Below are positions 1 through 6,972 of a stretch of 15,693 bases of DNA, piece after piece. The stretch lies in contig JBMNOT010000021.1 of the NCBI GenBank assembly GCA_050943225.1, positions 1 to 15,693 of the forward strand. The letters are read 5' to 3'. The notes beneath the pieces are model-generated. The model saw nothing but the letters and a program-made list of their open reading frames with translations, was not told the origin of the DNA and made no database searches. The position numbers and the translations under genes are program-made. Source of the DNA: SZUA-584 sp050943225. Lineage in GTDB: Bacteria > Bacillota > Clostridia > Christensenellales > SZUA-584. The stretch's first letter is position 1; each line of letters starts with the position of its first letter.

Positions 1-53
1 GCAGGAGTTTTTGAATCTCGCGGAAGGTCTCTCTAGCTCTTTTTTTCACATCC

Positions 54-95
54 TGTGGACAAAATTGTGGATAAGTGGGATAAACATTATACACT
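54..95. promoter_or_regulatory. cluster of DnaA-box-like sites (possible origin or DnaA-controlled region)
   Basis: A perfect DnaA box in reverse orientation, TGTGGATAA, lies at 66-74. A one-mismatch copy, TGTGGACAA, is at 54-62. TTATACACT at 87-95 is one mismatch from TTATNCACA in the opposite orientation. A further near-match, TTATGCAGA, is at 195-203. The sites sit in an AT-rich stretch upstream of veg, and the window also carries genes that are often origin-proximal (noc, rlmH, walJ, murA). This could be one edge of oriC or a DnaA-responsive promoter. dnaA itself is not visible, so an origin is only inferred. Confidence 0.45.
65..93 (+). promoter_or_regulatory. candidate sigma-A promoter upstream of veg
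   Basis: TTGTGG at 65-70 and TATACA at 88-93 are separated by 17 bases, giving an acceptable vegetative promoter reading toward veg. The -35 hexamer overlaps the perfect DnaA box at 66-74, so DnaA binding could compete with RNA polymerase if both are real. The leader to the veg start would be long, about 190 bases. Confidence 0.35.
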
Positions 96-291
96 CATGG
101 CCGGCAAATATACAAAAACGCGCGGTTATTGTCGAACACACATGTGGGACAAGGGTAAGAGGTCAAAAGGGATCTATTCAAGAGCGATTAATATTTATGC
201 AGAAACGCCCCGATTTTTCCAGTGAAGGATAAAAATGCACCGGATTGGGAAACATAGGAACAACAGAATCAGAAAAAGGCGGGTGCTCGGC

Positions 292-525
292 ATGAATGAT
301 AACCTAGAAGCCATCAAGCGGCAGATGAGGGGCCAAAAGGGAGCGCGGGTCATGCTGAAAATGAAGTGCGGGCGGCGCGGCGGCGTATCACACCACGGCG
401 TAATCGACGGGCTGTACCCCGAGGTGTTTACCGTCATGGTCGGCGAACATGGGTATCACCGCCGCTATTGCTTTTCCTACTCCGAAGTGCTCACGCATCA
501 CGTGGAGATAGACCCATGTCCATAA
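292..525 (+). CDS. veg: Veg family protein
   Basis: This 77-residue protein matches the small Veg family (DUF1021) of Bacillota. It opens with an LxxIKR segment, followed by a basic GxRV-x-L-K-x-xGGRR stretch, then G-x-x-x-x-x-YPxVF and a closing Y-S-x-x-x-L-T sequence, all in family order. In Bacillus subtilis Veg is highly transcribed and stimulates biofilm matrix expression; its molecular mechanism is not settled. The ATG at 292 is chosen because the residues before IKR then match the usual family length. AAAGGCGG about nine bases upstream can serve as ribosome binding site. An in-frame ATG at 235, with AAGGA five bases before it, would add a 19-residue Arg-rich leader and cannot be excluded. 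The 3' end overlaps the convergent gene at 491-1516 by 35 bases. Confidence 0.85.
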   Translation: MNDNLEAIKRQMRGQKGARVMLKMKCGRRGGVSHHGVIDGLYPEVFTVMVGEHGYHRRYCFSYSEVLTHHVEIDPCP

Positions 526-1516
526 TCTCCCCTGTCTCTGCGTCCTGAAACATAAGCCAGTAGCCGTGCGCGTCCGGCGAATTGCAGCGCAGGTAGGTGC
601 CGAAGCCTTCCAGCCACACCGGCGGCATCATGCCGTATTCTCCGGGAACGCCCACCGCTTTTATCACGGTATTGGAATCGGTGTAAATGCGGCCGGTGAT
701 GTAGTGCCACCAGCCGGCAGGGCCGGGATACGTCATTTTGGTCCATTCGCTGTGCGGGAACACTGTCGGGAAGGGGTTCACGTATTGCTGACGCGCGGCA
801 TACGGGCAGTTTTCGCAGGGGGAAGCTTCTTCATCGCTGACTTCAGGAACACCCTTCGGCGGGTACTCGTCCGTTTTTTCCGCGGACGGGGGCATATCTG
901 GCATTTGGCCTGAGAAAACGCCCGGGCTGTCGTTTAAGGGAGCGCTTTCGGCAGACGGCTCCGGTGACGGTTCGACAGACGGTTCGACAGACGGTTCGGC
1001 AGCGGTGGGAGCTTCATTTTCCGGCTTGTGCGATGCCTCGGCGGGCAATGCGATGTCAGCCGGGGGCTTATCCTCCGGTTTTGCAGACGGTTCGGCGGGC
1101 GGTTCGGCAGCGGCCGGGGCTTCATCTTCCGGTTTCGGCTGCTCTGGCCGGGCCTGGTGCGATGCGTGCAGCATCTTGAAGCGCGGCTGGGCCTCTTTCC
1201 AGTCCATGTTGGTGGATTTGAGACAAAAGGACAGCGATGCGCTGTGGATCACGGCAGCGCCTGCCACGTTCTGCAGGCGGATACCGGGCAGCACGCGGCG
1301 CAGGCCGGCAGTCGTGACGTCGCCCGCGAATATTGCCGCGCCGTCCTGCAGGAACAGGTAGAGCGCGTATTCGCCCGGTTCCAGGCCGATGGTGGAAAGC
1401 TGCAAGGTCAGCCCGGCCGGCAGGGCCTGAAGCTTGAGCGTGCCGCGGCTTTGCGGATTTATGTGCGGCCCGTCGCCCGGGCGCAGCAGCATGATAGAAC
1501 GCTGGATGCTTTGCAT
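491..1516 (-). CDS. hypothetical two-domain protein with Pro/Glu/Ser/Ala-rich linker
   Basis: I do not recognise this 341-residue protein. The ATG at 1516 is chosen over an upstream in-frame start because AGGAGGG lies four bases before it. Residues 1-116 look like a compact beta-rich domain (alternating hydrophobic strands, GEYALYLFLQ near 48-57). Residues 122-225 are a low-complexity linker of PEPS/EPSVEPS-like repeats with many Glu and Ala. Residues 234-240 hold a CENC pair. Residues 245-335 form a second compact, Trp/Tyr-rich domain (GWWHYITGRIY near 268-278, GYWLMFQD near 318-325). There is no signal peptide or membrane segment. The layout, a globular domain, flexible charged linker and aromatic globular domain, recalls surface or spore-layer proteins of Clostridia, but that is a guess. 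It is apparently monocistronic and convergent with veg, whose 3' end it overlaps. Confidence 0.75.
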   Translation of the reverse strand: MQSIQRSIMLLRPGDGPHINPQSRGTLKLQALPAGLTLQLSTIGLEPGEYALYLFLQDGAAIFAGDVTTAGLRRVLPGIRLQNVAGAAVIHSASLSFCLKSTNMDWKEAQPRFKMLHASHQARPEQPKPEDEAPAAAEPPAEPSAKPEDKPPADIALPAEASHKPENEAPTAAEPSVEPSVEPSPEPSAESAPLNDSPGVFSGQMPDMPPSAEKTDEYPPKGVPEVSDEEASPCENCPYAARQQYVNPFPTVFPHSEWTKMTYPGPAGWWHYITGRIYTDSNTVIKAVGVPGEYGMMPPVWLEGFGTYLRCNSPDAHGYWLMFQDAETGEIMDMGLSPRDA

Positions 1517-1789
1517 ATTACCCTCCTGTGCATCATCATATGTTGAACAAACGCTGATCAACAAGGAACGGACGCTAAAGGCCATAAAGCGCAAAACAAT
1601 CTTATAAACTTCCGTTCCTCATTGAATCAGTGTTTACTTAATGTATATGGATACGGTGCTGTGAAAATGAGCGCCGGGGCTGCGGCCAGGGCGGGGATTT
1701 TTCATGCGCCGGCTGACTGTAAAAACAATCTGAAATGATGCGCGCCGCTATGAAGCGGCAAAAAGGCAGGCGGCGGCTGAAATTTTCGG
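1517..1789. other. intergenic region with inverted repeats, no gene seen
   Basis: No supportable gene is seen between the hypothetical protein and the rpmE promoter. Two inverted repeats lie in the 5' leader of the minus-strand gene: TGTTGA (1541-1546) with TCAACA (1558-1563), and GGAACGGA (1565-1572) with TCCGTTCC (1612-1619). The second pair is about 40 bases apart and could close a large stem in the transcript. No clear sigma-A promoter was found for the minus-strand gene. Confidence 0.3.
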
Positions 1790-1817
1790 TTGATTTTTTC
1801 AGGCCATGTGTTATAAT
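1790..1817 (+). promoter_or_regulatory. rpmE promoter, extended -10
   Basis: TTGATT at 1790-1795 and a perfect TATAAT at 1812-1817 are spaced by 16 bases. A TG one base before the -10 (1809-1810) makes it an extended -10 element. Transcription would begin near 1824, leaving a leader of about 80 bases before the rpmE ATG. Confidence 0.75.
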
Positions 1818-1906
1818 CAACTTTGCGACTTTATCAGGCAGGCATGGCTCCATTGTCCCCATAGCCGGGGCGCGGCCCACCGGCCGAGAAAAAGAGGTGA
1901 GTGCAG

Positions 1907-2107
1907 ATGAAGAAAGGCATACATCCCGAGTATCATACGTGTACGGTTACGTGCGCCTGCGGCGAAACGTTTGTCACCGGGTCGACGCGTAAGAACATCA
2001 ATGTTGAAATTTGCTCTAAATGCCATCCGTTTTTTACGGGTAAGCAGAAACTGGTCGACACGGGCGGGCGCGTGGATCGCTTCAATAAGCGTTACGGCCT
2101 GAAATAA
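1907..2107 (+). CDS. rpmE: 50S ribosomal protein L31 (zinc-binding type)
   Basis: This 66-residue protein opens MKKGIHPEY, has the family core CACGETF followed by CSKCHPFFTGKQ, and ends with the conserved DTGGRVDRFNKRYG. Cys16, Cys18, Cys36 and Cys39 are the zinc ligands of the C+ form of L31, which sits on the large ribosomal subunit near the central protuberance and bridges to the 30S subunit. The ATG at 1907 is chosen because AGGTGA lies about seven bases upstream and the protein then begins exactly like other L31 sequences; a GTG two codons earlier overlaps the ribosome binding site. It has its own strong promoter and a terminator, so it is probably transcribed alone. In many Clostridia prmC/prfA-type genes follow rpmE; here degraded dehydrogenase genes follow instead. 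Confidence 0.97.
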   Translation: MKKGIHPEYHTCTVTCACGETFVTGSTRKNINVEICSKCHPFFTGKQKLVDTGGRVDRFNKRYGLK

Positions 2108-2154
2108 CACGGGATACAAAGGAGCTGCGCTTAAGGCGCGGCGAATGAGCAGTC

Positions 2155-2182
2155 AAAAAGTCAGCGACAGGCTGGCTTTTTT
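2155..2182 (+). terminator. Rho-independent terminator after rpmE
   Basis: The arms AAAGTCAGC and GCTGGCTTT, with one G-T pair, enclose a GACAG loop, and the 3' arm runs into a T tract ending at 2182. The A-rich 5' flank means the hairpin could also work in the other direction. Confidence 0.8.
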
Positions 2183-2198
2183 GCTTATTAAAAAAGGG

Positions 2199-2216
2199 AA
2201 GCCAGTACGCTGGCTT
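2199..2216 (-). terminator. second hairpin, terminator-like on the minus strand
   Basis: AAGCCAG, loop TACG and CTGGCTT form a perfect 7-base stem. On the minus strand it is followed by CCC and a run of six T. It reuses the CTGGCTTT sequence of the preceding terminator. No minus-strand gene ends nearby, so it may be a leftover of a lost neighbour. Confidence 0.4.
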
Positions 2217-2392
2217 TGCGGAAAACGCCGGCATCGAAGTCCCCTTATGCGAATTTGCAATTTTGATAAACATGTTGATTTATTACCCTTTCAGACAGCG
2301 CAAAGCAGCTCGATAAAATATATACAGTTTGCGAATTTGCTCAACTTCAACCCATCCGTTCGCCGTATGCGCATTTGATGCTGTCGGGCCCG

Positions 2393-2548
2393 CAGATTAA
2401 TGTTGGGCCCGTATCATCGTAGAAGGTGCGAACGGCCCTACAACGAGGGAGGCTTATACAAATCTAATGAAGGGGTGTTATTGTCGTTCCTGATATCCTT
2501 GTTAACGCGGGCGGAGTTGTGGTATCGTATGAATGGTTGCAGAACCCG
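2393..2548 (+). pseudogene. glutamate dehydrogenase fragment (C-terminal part, frameshifted)
   Basis: Read with frame changes, this stretch gives QINVG, then ARIIVEGANGPTTREAY (from about 2408), then GVIVVPDILVNAGGVVVSYE and WLQN up to about 2545. This is the highly conserved segment of hexameric Glu/Leu/Phe dehydrogenases, where VEGANGPTT and PDxLxNAGGVxVSYxEWxQN belong to the dinucleotide-binding domain. Only about 50 of the usual 420 or more residues remain. At least two frame breaks are needed, near 2405 and within the run of G near 2475. The match ends directly against an SDR remnant. No complete copy lies in the window. The identification rests on long conserved motifs and is firm; function is surely lost. 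Confidence 0.8.
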
Positions 2549-3232
2549 TAAGATTTGGATCCGCCTGCGCGATGACTTTTGCAAAAGAAGGCGCTGAGGC
2601 GGTGCTGCTCGTCGATATCAACGAACAAAAAGCTTCTGAAATCATGGAAAAACTTCATGGAATCACGCAATGTGCTTTTTTAAAGCCGATGTTACAGATG
2701 AGGAAACCTGTAATCGGATATTTGAAAAGATTGCGGTGGATTACGGCAGGCTGGATACTGTGCAGGTGTTAACGATCTGGAAAGTCTCTTTGAGATGAAA
2801 GTGAGCACATGGGACCATATCTTGAATATCAATCTTAAAGGAGTTATGCTTTATTCAAGGGCCGCGCTGCGGCTGATGACCGAACGCGGGTATGGCAAGA
2901 TCGTCAATATTGCCTCAATAGCCGGGCAGGTTGGCGGTATTTGTACCAGCCCGGCGTATGCGGTTTCCAAGGCGGGAATCATGTGTTTGACTAAATCGCT
3001 GGCTAAAGCGGTAGCAAAATGGCGCATAAATGTCAACGCAATCGCGCCGGGTCTTATTGATACGGAGATGGTTCGGGTTCCCGGATTTGTTTACAGCGAA
3101 AGTGAGGTTCCGATGGGCTATATTGGAAGCCCTGAAGAGGTGGCAGATGTGCTACTGTTTCTTGCTTCGGATCTGTCGCGGTATGTGACGGGACAATGTA
3201 TTCATGTCAACGGTGGAATGTATATGGCATAA
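2549..3232 (+). pseudogene. short-chain dehydrogenase/reductase, truncated and frameshifted
   Basis: An SDR-family NAD(P)-dependent oxidoreductase in three frames. It begins in mid-motif at FGSACAMTFAKEGAEAVL (2555 on), so the start codon and the first part of the TGxxxGIG cofactor loop are gone. A frame change occurs at a six-T run (2676-2681), then ADVTDEETCNRIFEKIAVDYG and RLDT follow. A second break near 2760-2765 has removed the NN of the NNAG motif. From there the frame is intact to TAA at 3232: NINLKG, NIASIAG, the catalytic YxxxK (Tyr codon 2957, Lys codon 2969), NAIAPG and the terminal G-x-HVNGG. The 145-residue tail from ATG 2795 could in principle be translated but lacks the nucleotide-binding half. 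Family resemblance is to 3-oxoacyl-ACP reductase or sugar-acid dehydrogenase types. Confidence 0.8.
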
Positions 3233-3430
3233 CAGGATTGTTTGTTGCGGGCCGAATGGATGCGAGTATAGAGAGCCGCTGCATTCGGCATATTCCTGGC
3301 AGGACTTAATATGGATTGGCAGCTGCCGGCTAATTCTATCGCCCAATTTGTATTGATAAAATGGAAAACGGGCCTGACCCCCTACATATTTATAACGCTA
3401 TGTGCTGGGCAGGGAAGGGATTGCTGCGTC

Positions 3431-4046
3431 ATGAATGATTTATTTGACATCACGGACAAGAAGATAATAGTAACCGGAGGCAGCGGGGACCTGGGCAGAG
3501 GTATGGCCGAGGCGCTTTTGGATGCAGGCGCAGAGGTGGCGATCATCGATGTATCCGATAGGATTTTTCAAGTGTGCGGCATAAGTGCGAAGAATTTCCG
3601 CTAGAGGAATGGAATGCAGTCATCAACATTAACCTTACCGTAACGTTTTTGATGAGCCAGTTGGCAGCGCGGGAGATGATAAAACGTGGAAGAGGCGGCA
3701 AGATCATCAACATTGCGTCATTGCTGAGTTTTTTTGGAGGCTATACTGTTCCCGCATATTCTGCAAGCAAGGGAGGCGTGACACAGCTGACTAAGGCGTT
3801 CTGTAATGAATGGGCCAGATACCACATAAACGTGAATGCCATAGCGCCGGGTTATATGGATACACAAATGAATGTCAACCTGGTGAATGATGAAGGCCGC
3901 AACGCTGAAATTCTGGCGCGGATACCAGCCGGCCGCTGGGGTACACCAGAAGATGTAAAAGGAATAGCATATTTCTTGCATCCAGCGCGTCTGATTATGT
4001 AAACGGTGCGGTAATACCCGTGGACGGCGGGTATTTGGCAAGGTAA
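3431..4046 (+). pseudogene. SDR (gluconate 5-dehydrogenase / KduD-like) with internal deletion
   Basis: The 5' end is intact: ATG at 3431, then KKIIVTGGSGDLGRGMAEAL with the glycine-rich cofactor loop and AIIDVSDRIFQVC. At about 3575-3580 the reading jumps to another frame at RHKCEEFPLEEWNAVININL. About 60 residues, including the NNAG region, appear to have been lost by comparison with the usual length near 260. The rest is well preserved: NIASLLSFFGGYTVPAYSAS with catalytic Tyr (codon 3757) and Lys (codon 3769), NAIAPGYMDT and IPAGRWGTPEDVKG. A second frame change near 3976 restores the normal ending DYVNGAVIPVDGGYLAR and TAA at 4044-4046. Intact relatives oxidise or reduce sugar acids such as gluconate or 2-dehydro-3-deoxygluconate. 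The precise substrate cannot be read from a fossil. Confidence 0.8.
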
Positions 4047-4173
4047 GACGTCTCTTTATATTGAGGCTAGTACGCTTGCTTTATGGTTATTCAATACAAA
4101 CTGGCTTACAATCTGTTCTGATGGAAACCCTATGATTTATTTGTCTATAAGATTAACCCAATTCACATAAACT

Positions 4174-4198
4174 GAAAAAGCAAGGCTGAAAAGCCTTG
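4174..4198 (-). terminator. Rho-independent terminator of the isomerase gene
   Basis: CAAGGCT, a four-base loop and AGCCTTG form a perfect 7-base stem at 4181-4198. On the minus strand it is followed by CTTTTT (4174-4180). It lies about 60 bases past the stop codon of the minus-strand isomerase gene. Confidence 0.8.
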
Positions 4199-4258
4199 TC
4201 TGATTTGATTCGCGCAACTATTTGAGATGCGGACAGGCTGCGAATACATGGTGAACCC

Positions 4259-5056
4259 TTATTCCAGCGCGTCCATGAATTGTTTGTAGTGTGCGAACGC
4301 GATGCCCGGCTCTTCCAGCGACAAATCCCAGCGCTTCACCCACTCCAGCGAGTAGAAGCCGCGGTAACCCGCCTTGTTCAAAAGGCGCACCGTTTCGGCG
4401 ATGGGGATGTCGCCTTCGCCCAGCATCCTGTAACGCACCTTTTTGCCTTCCATCACCGAATCCTTGAGGTGGACGTGGCGCACAAACGGCGCGATGTTGT
4501 CGATGGTGTAGGCGACCCCTTCGTTGAAGAAGCGGTACGGATGATGGATGTCGTAGAGTATGCCCACGTTTTCGTTCGCCAGCTCCTTGCGGAACAGCGC
4601 ACCCAGCGCCTTGGTTTTGGCGAAGAAGCCGTTGGTCTCAATCAGCGGCGTGACATTTTTGTCCCGCGCGTAGTCGGCGACCTCCAAAAGGTTGCCTATC
4701 ACTTTTTTGAGGCTCACATCGCCCTCCGACGGGGCGGACGCGAGGTCTCCCAGCAGGCGGATGTACGGCGCGCCGATGCGGGCGGCCGTGTCCACGTACA
4801 CCTTAGCCTTAACGATATCGTCGTCGTTGTTGAGGTTGCATGAGGAAGCGAGGCAGGGGATTTCCAGCGACAGCTGCTCAAACCGGCGGCGCGTGGCCTC
4901 GGCGTTGGCCGGTGAGAAAGCTTCGATGTTCGGCGCGTACAGCTCGTTCTGCACGCCGCGGAACTCGATGCCGTTATACCCAAGGTCCGATGCGACGGAT
5001 ACGATTTCTGCGAAAGACCATTCCGGACAGCCCAAAGTAGAGAAACAAATTTTCAT
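4259..5056 (-). CDS. sugar phosphate isomerase/epimerase family protein (xylose isomerase-like TIM barrel)
   Basis: This 265-residue protein belongs to the AP-endonuclease-2/xylose-isomerase-like TIM-barrel family. Landmarks in order are the opening strand MKICFSTLGCP, LGYNGIEFRG (25-34), LIETNG (138-143), ILYDIHHPY (166-174), HVHLKD (194-199) and FYSLEWVKRW (234-243). Glu140, Asp169, His194 or His196, and Glu238 fit the four metal ligands of tagatose-3-epimerase and IolE-like enzymes, so a metal-dependent isomerisation or dehydration of a sugar or sugar acid is likely; the substrate cannot be named. The ATG at 5056 is preceded by GAGGGTG. The length is normal and the frame intact, in contrast to the broken dehydrogenases just beyond its 3' end. 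It reads the opposite way to them and has its own terminator. Confidence 0.85.
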   Translation of the reverse strand: MKICFSTLGCPEWSFAEIVSVASDLGYNGIEFRGVQNELYAPNIEAFSPANAEATRRRFEQLSLEIPCLASSCNLNNDDDIVKAKVYVDTAARIGAPYIRLLGDLASAPSEGDVSLKKVIGNLLEVADYARDKNVTPLIETNGFFAKTKALGALFRKELANENVGILYDIHHPYRFFNEGVAYTIDNIAPFVRHVHLKDSVMEGKKVRYRMLGEGDIPIAETVRLLNKAGYRGFYSLEWVKRWDLSLEEPGIAFAHYKQFMDALE

Positions 5057-5102
5057 ATCGCACCCTCACTTTCCGGCGGCGCCAAGCGACGCCCCACCAT
5101 TG

Positions 5103-5111
5103 ATTATATAA
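5103..5111 (-). promoter_or_regulatory. possible extended -10 promoter for the isomerase gene
   Basis: On the minus strand TGTTATATAATC lies about 50 bases before the isomerase ATG and offers a TATAAT -10 with nearby TG. No good -35 hexamer is seen, so this is weak support for transcription independent of pepF. Confidence 0.3.
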
Positions 5112-5142
5112 CATTGGATGCGAAAAGAAAACCCCGCTTGTA

Positions 5143-6924
5143 TTAAACGCTCATCGCAGCCTTGAACCGGGAGAGCGCGGATGCAAACTCCTGCATCGCT
5201 GCTTTTACCGGCGCGCCGCCTGCAAAATCCACGCCCGCTTTTTTGAGCAGGTTCAGCGGATAATCGCTGCCGCCGCTCTTCAGAAACTCGAAATAGGCAT
5301 CGCGCACGCCCGGCTTGTTCTTATATATGCCTGTCGCGATGGTGACGGCGGCGGAGAAGCCGGTGGCGTATTTATATACGTAGAACGCGTTATAAAAATG
5401 AGGTATGCGCGCCCACTCGATAGAGATGGTATCGCAGGTCTTGATGCCGCCGCCGTAGTACAGCCTGTTGAGCTGCGCGTACTCGGCGGACAGCGCCTCG
5501 TGGGTGAGCGGTTTGCCTTCCTCGGCCATCGCGTGGGAGATGCGCTCGAACTCCGCGAACATCGTCTGGCGCAGCACCGTGGTGCGGAACTGATCCAGGT
5601 AGTGGTTGAGCACGTATTTCTTCAGGGCGTCGTCCGCGTGGTCCAGCAGGTAGAAGGTGAGCAGCAGCTCGTTGACGGTGGACGCCACTTCGGCGACGAA
5701 TATCGTGTAGCCGGCGAGCGCGTAAGGCTGCGCCTCGTCGGAATAGTAGGAGTGCATCGCGTGGCCCAGCTCATGCGCGAGCGTGAACGCGCTGTCCAGG
5801 TCGTCGCGGTGGTTGAGCAGCACATACGGGTGTGTGCCGTAAGCGCCCCAGGAATACGCGCCGCTGGTTTTGCCCTCGATCTCGTACACGTCGATCCAGC
5901 GCTCTTTGCGCGCGCGGCGGAGCAGGGCGGCGTATTCCTCGCCCAGCGGCGCGAGCGCCGTGGTTACCAGGTCCATCGCCTGGTCGTAGGTGTATTTTTT
6001 CTCCACGTCGGCCACAAGCGGCACGTAGATGTCGTACATCGCCATATCATCAAGGCCGAGTATCCTGCGGCGCGTCTCCACATAGTCGTACATTGTGGGC
6101 AGGCTGTCGTGGACGGCGGCAATCAACTCGTCGTACAGCGAGACCGGCACATTGTCCACAAACAGCGCTTTTTCCAGCGCGCTGCCGTAGCCGCGCACAC
6201 GCGCGTAGTAAATGTCCTTCTTGACGCTGGCGGCGTACGTGGCGGCGATGGTATTGAGATTGCTTTTATATGCGCTGTAATACGTCTCAAAAGTGTTTTT
6301 GCGCACCCCGCGGTCTTTATGCTGCATCAGCTCGGCATATTTGGCGTGCGTCAGCTGGACGGGGCCTTCCGGCGTGTCCACCGTGCCGAACTTTATATCC
6401 GCGTTGTTGAGCATCGTGAATATATCCCGCGCCCCGGACGCGAAATCTGCCGAGAGCGACAAAAGGCGCTCCTCGCTTTCGCTTAAGACGTGCTGTTTTT
6501 CGCGGATGATGTTGCGGATCATGAAGGCGTACGGCGCGAGCCGTTTTTCTTGAGCAATATACGCCTCCAGCGTTTCCGACGGTATTTTGAGCAGCGCGGG
6601 CGCGACGAAAGATGTTTCGCCCGCCACCGAGACGTTGAGCGACGTGATGCGGTCCACCATGCCCTGGTAGAGCGGGTTGGCGTTGTCCTCGTCGCGGTGC
6701 ATGCGCGCGTACACGAACAGCCGCTCGCACAGCAGCGACACCTCGTCGATGCGCTCCAGCGCGTCCGCCAAAGATGCGGCGTCTTTTGCAAAGCCGTCTT
6801 TGAGCTGCTTGAGAGAAGGGACCATGCCGGACAGGCGGGCAAAGTCTGCCTCCCAGTCCGCGTCCGACGCGTATATGTCAGCCAAATTCCATTTATATTT
6901 GTCATCGATTTCGCTTCGTTTCAT
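5143..6924 (-). CDS. pepF: oligoendopeptidase F (M3 family zinc metallopeptidase)
   Basis: This 593-residue cytosolic peptidase cleaves oligopeptides and is thought to recycle peptides. The zinc site is plain: TLAHELGHAMHS gives His384-Glu385-x-x-His388, and FVAEVASTVNE supplies the third ligand, Glu412, 24 residues on, as in the M3 family. The N-terminal half carries the helical M3 region (KYKWNLADIYASDADWE near the start and LxxYxxYxxxR-type repeats), and length is normal for PepF (about 600). The ATG at 6924 has GGAGG four bases upstream and the expected PepF opening. It lies 48 bases downstream of the dnaC-like gene on the same strand with no terminator seen between, so it is probably cotranscribed with the primosome genes although functionally unrelated. 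Confidence 0.96.
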   Translation of the reverse strand: MKRSEIDDKYKWNLADIYASDADWEADFARLSGMVPSLKQLKDGFAKDAASLADALERIDEVSLLCERLFVYARMHRDEDNANPLYQGMVDRITSLNVSVAGETSFVAPALLKIPSETLEAYIAQEKRLAPYAFMIRNIIREKQHVLSESEERLLSLSADFASGARDIFTMLNNADIKFGTVDTPEGPVQLTHAKYAELMQHKDRGVRKNTFETYYSAYKSNLNTIAATYAASVKKDIYYARVRGYGSALEKALFVDNVPVSLYDELIAAVHDSLPTMYDYVETRRRILGLDDMAMYDIYVPLVADVEKKYTYDQAMDLVTTALAPLGEEYAALLRRARKERWIDVYEIEGKTSGAYSWGAYGTHPYVLLNHRDDLDSAFTLAHELGHAMHSYYSDEAQPYALAGYTIFVAEVASTVNELLLTFYLLDHADDALKKYVLNHYLDQFRTTVLRQTMFAEFERISHAMAEEGKPLTHEALSAEYAQLNRLYYGGGIKTCDTISIEWARIPHFYNAFYVYKYATGFSAAVTIATGIYKNKPGVRDAYFEFLKSGGSDYPLNLLKKAGVDFAGGAPVKAAMQEFASALSRFKAAMSV

Positions 6925-6972
6925 AGCTCCTCCGGATGCGGTGTTCTCTCTTATCAGTATGCCCTGCGCCGT

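Noticed and set aside
1..49. Possible 5' end of a minus-strand gene leaving the window (GTG at 49)
   Set aside because: Only about 16 codons are visible, with a poorly placed AGGA. It could be the start of dnaA or another gene, but there is too little sequence to support a call.
160..345. Repeated RGQKG coding stretch at about 160 and 330
   Set aside because: Short similarity of about 14 bases only; the first copy has no gene context and it is probably chance.
965..1000. CRISPR-like short repeats
   Set aside because: The 12-base units are continuous, have no spacers and encode the EPSV repeats of the linker.
2795..3232. A functional 145-residue dehydrogenase from ATG 2795
   Set aside because: It keeps the catalytic Tyr and Lys but lacks the whole nucleotide-binding half, and the upstream sequence is clearly the rest of the same SDR in other frames. 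It is treated as part of a pseudogene.
5398..6486. Long open frame opposite pepF
   Set aside because: It lies entirely antisense to a well-supported M3 peptidase. It is a by-product of GC-rich codon use and has Arg/Val/His-rich composition with no family motifs.
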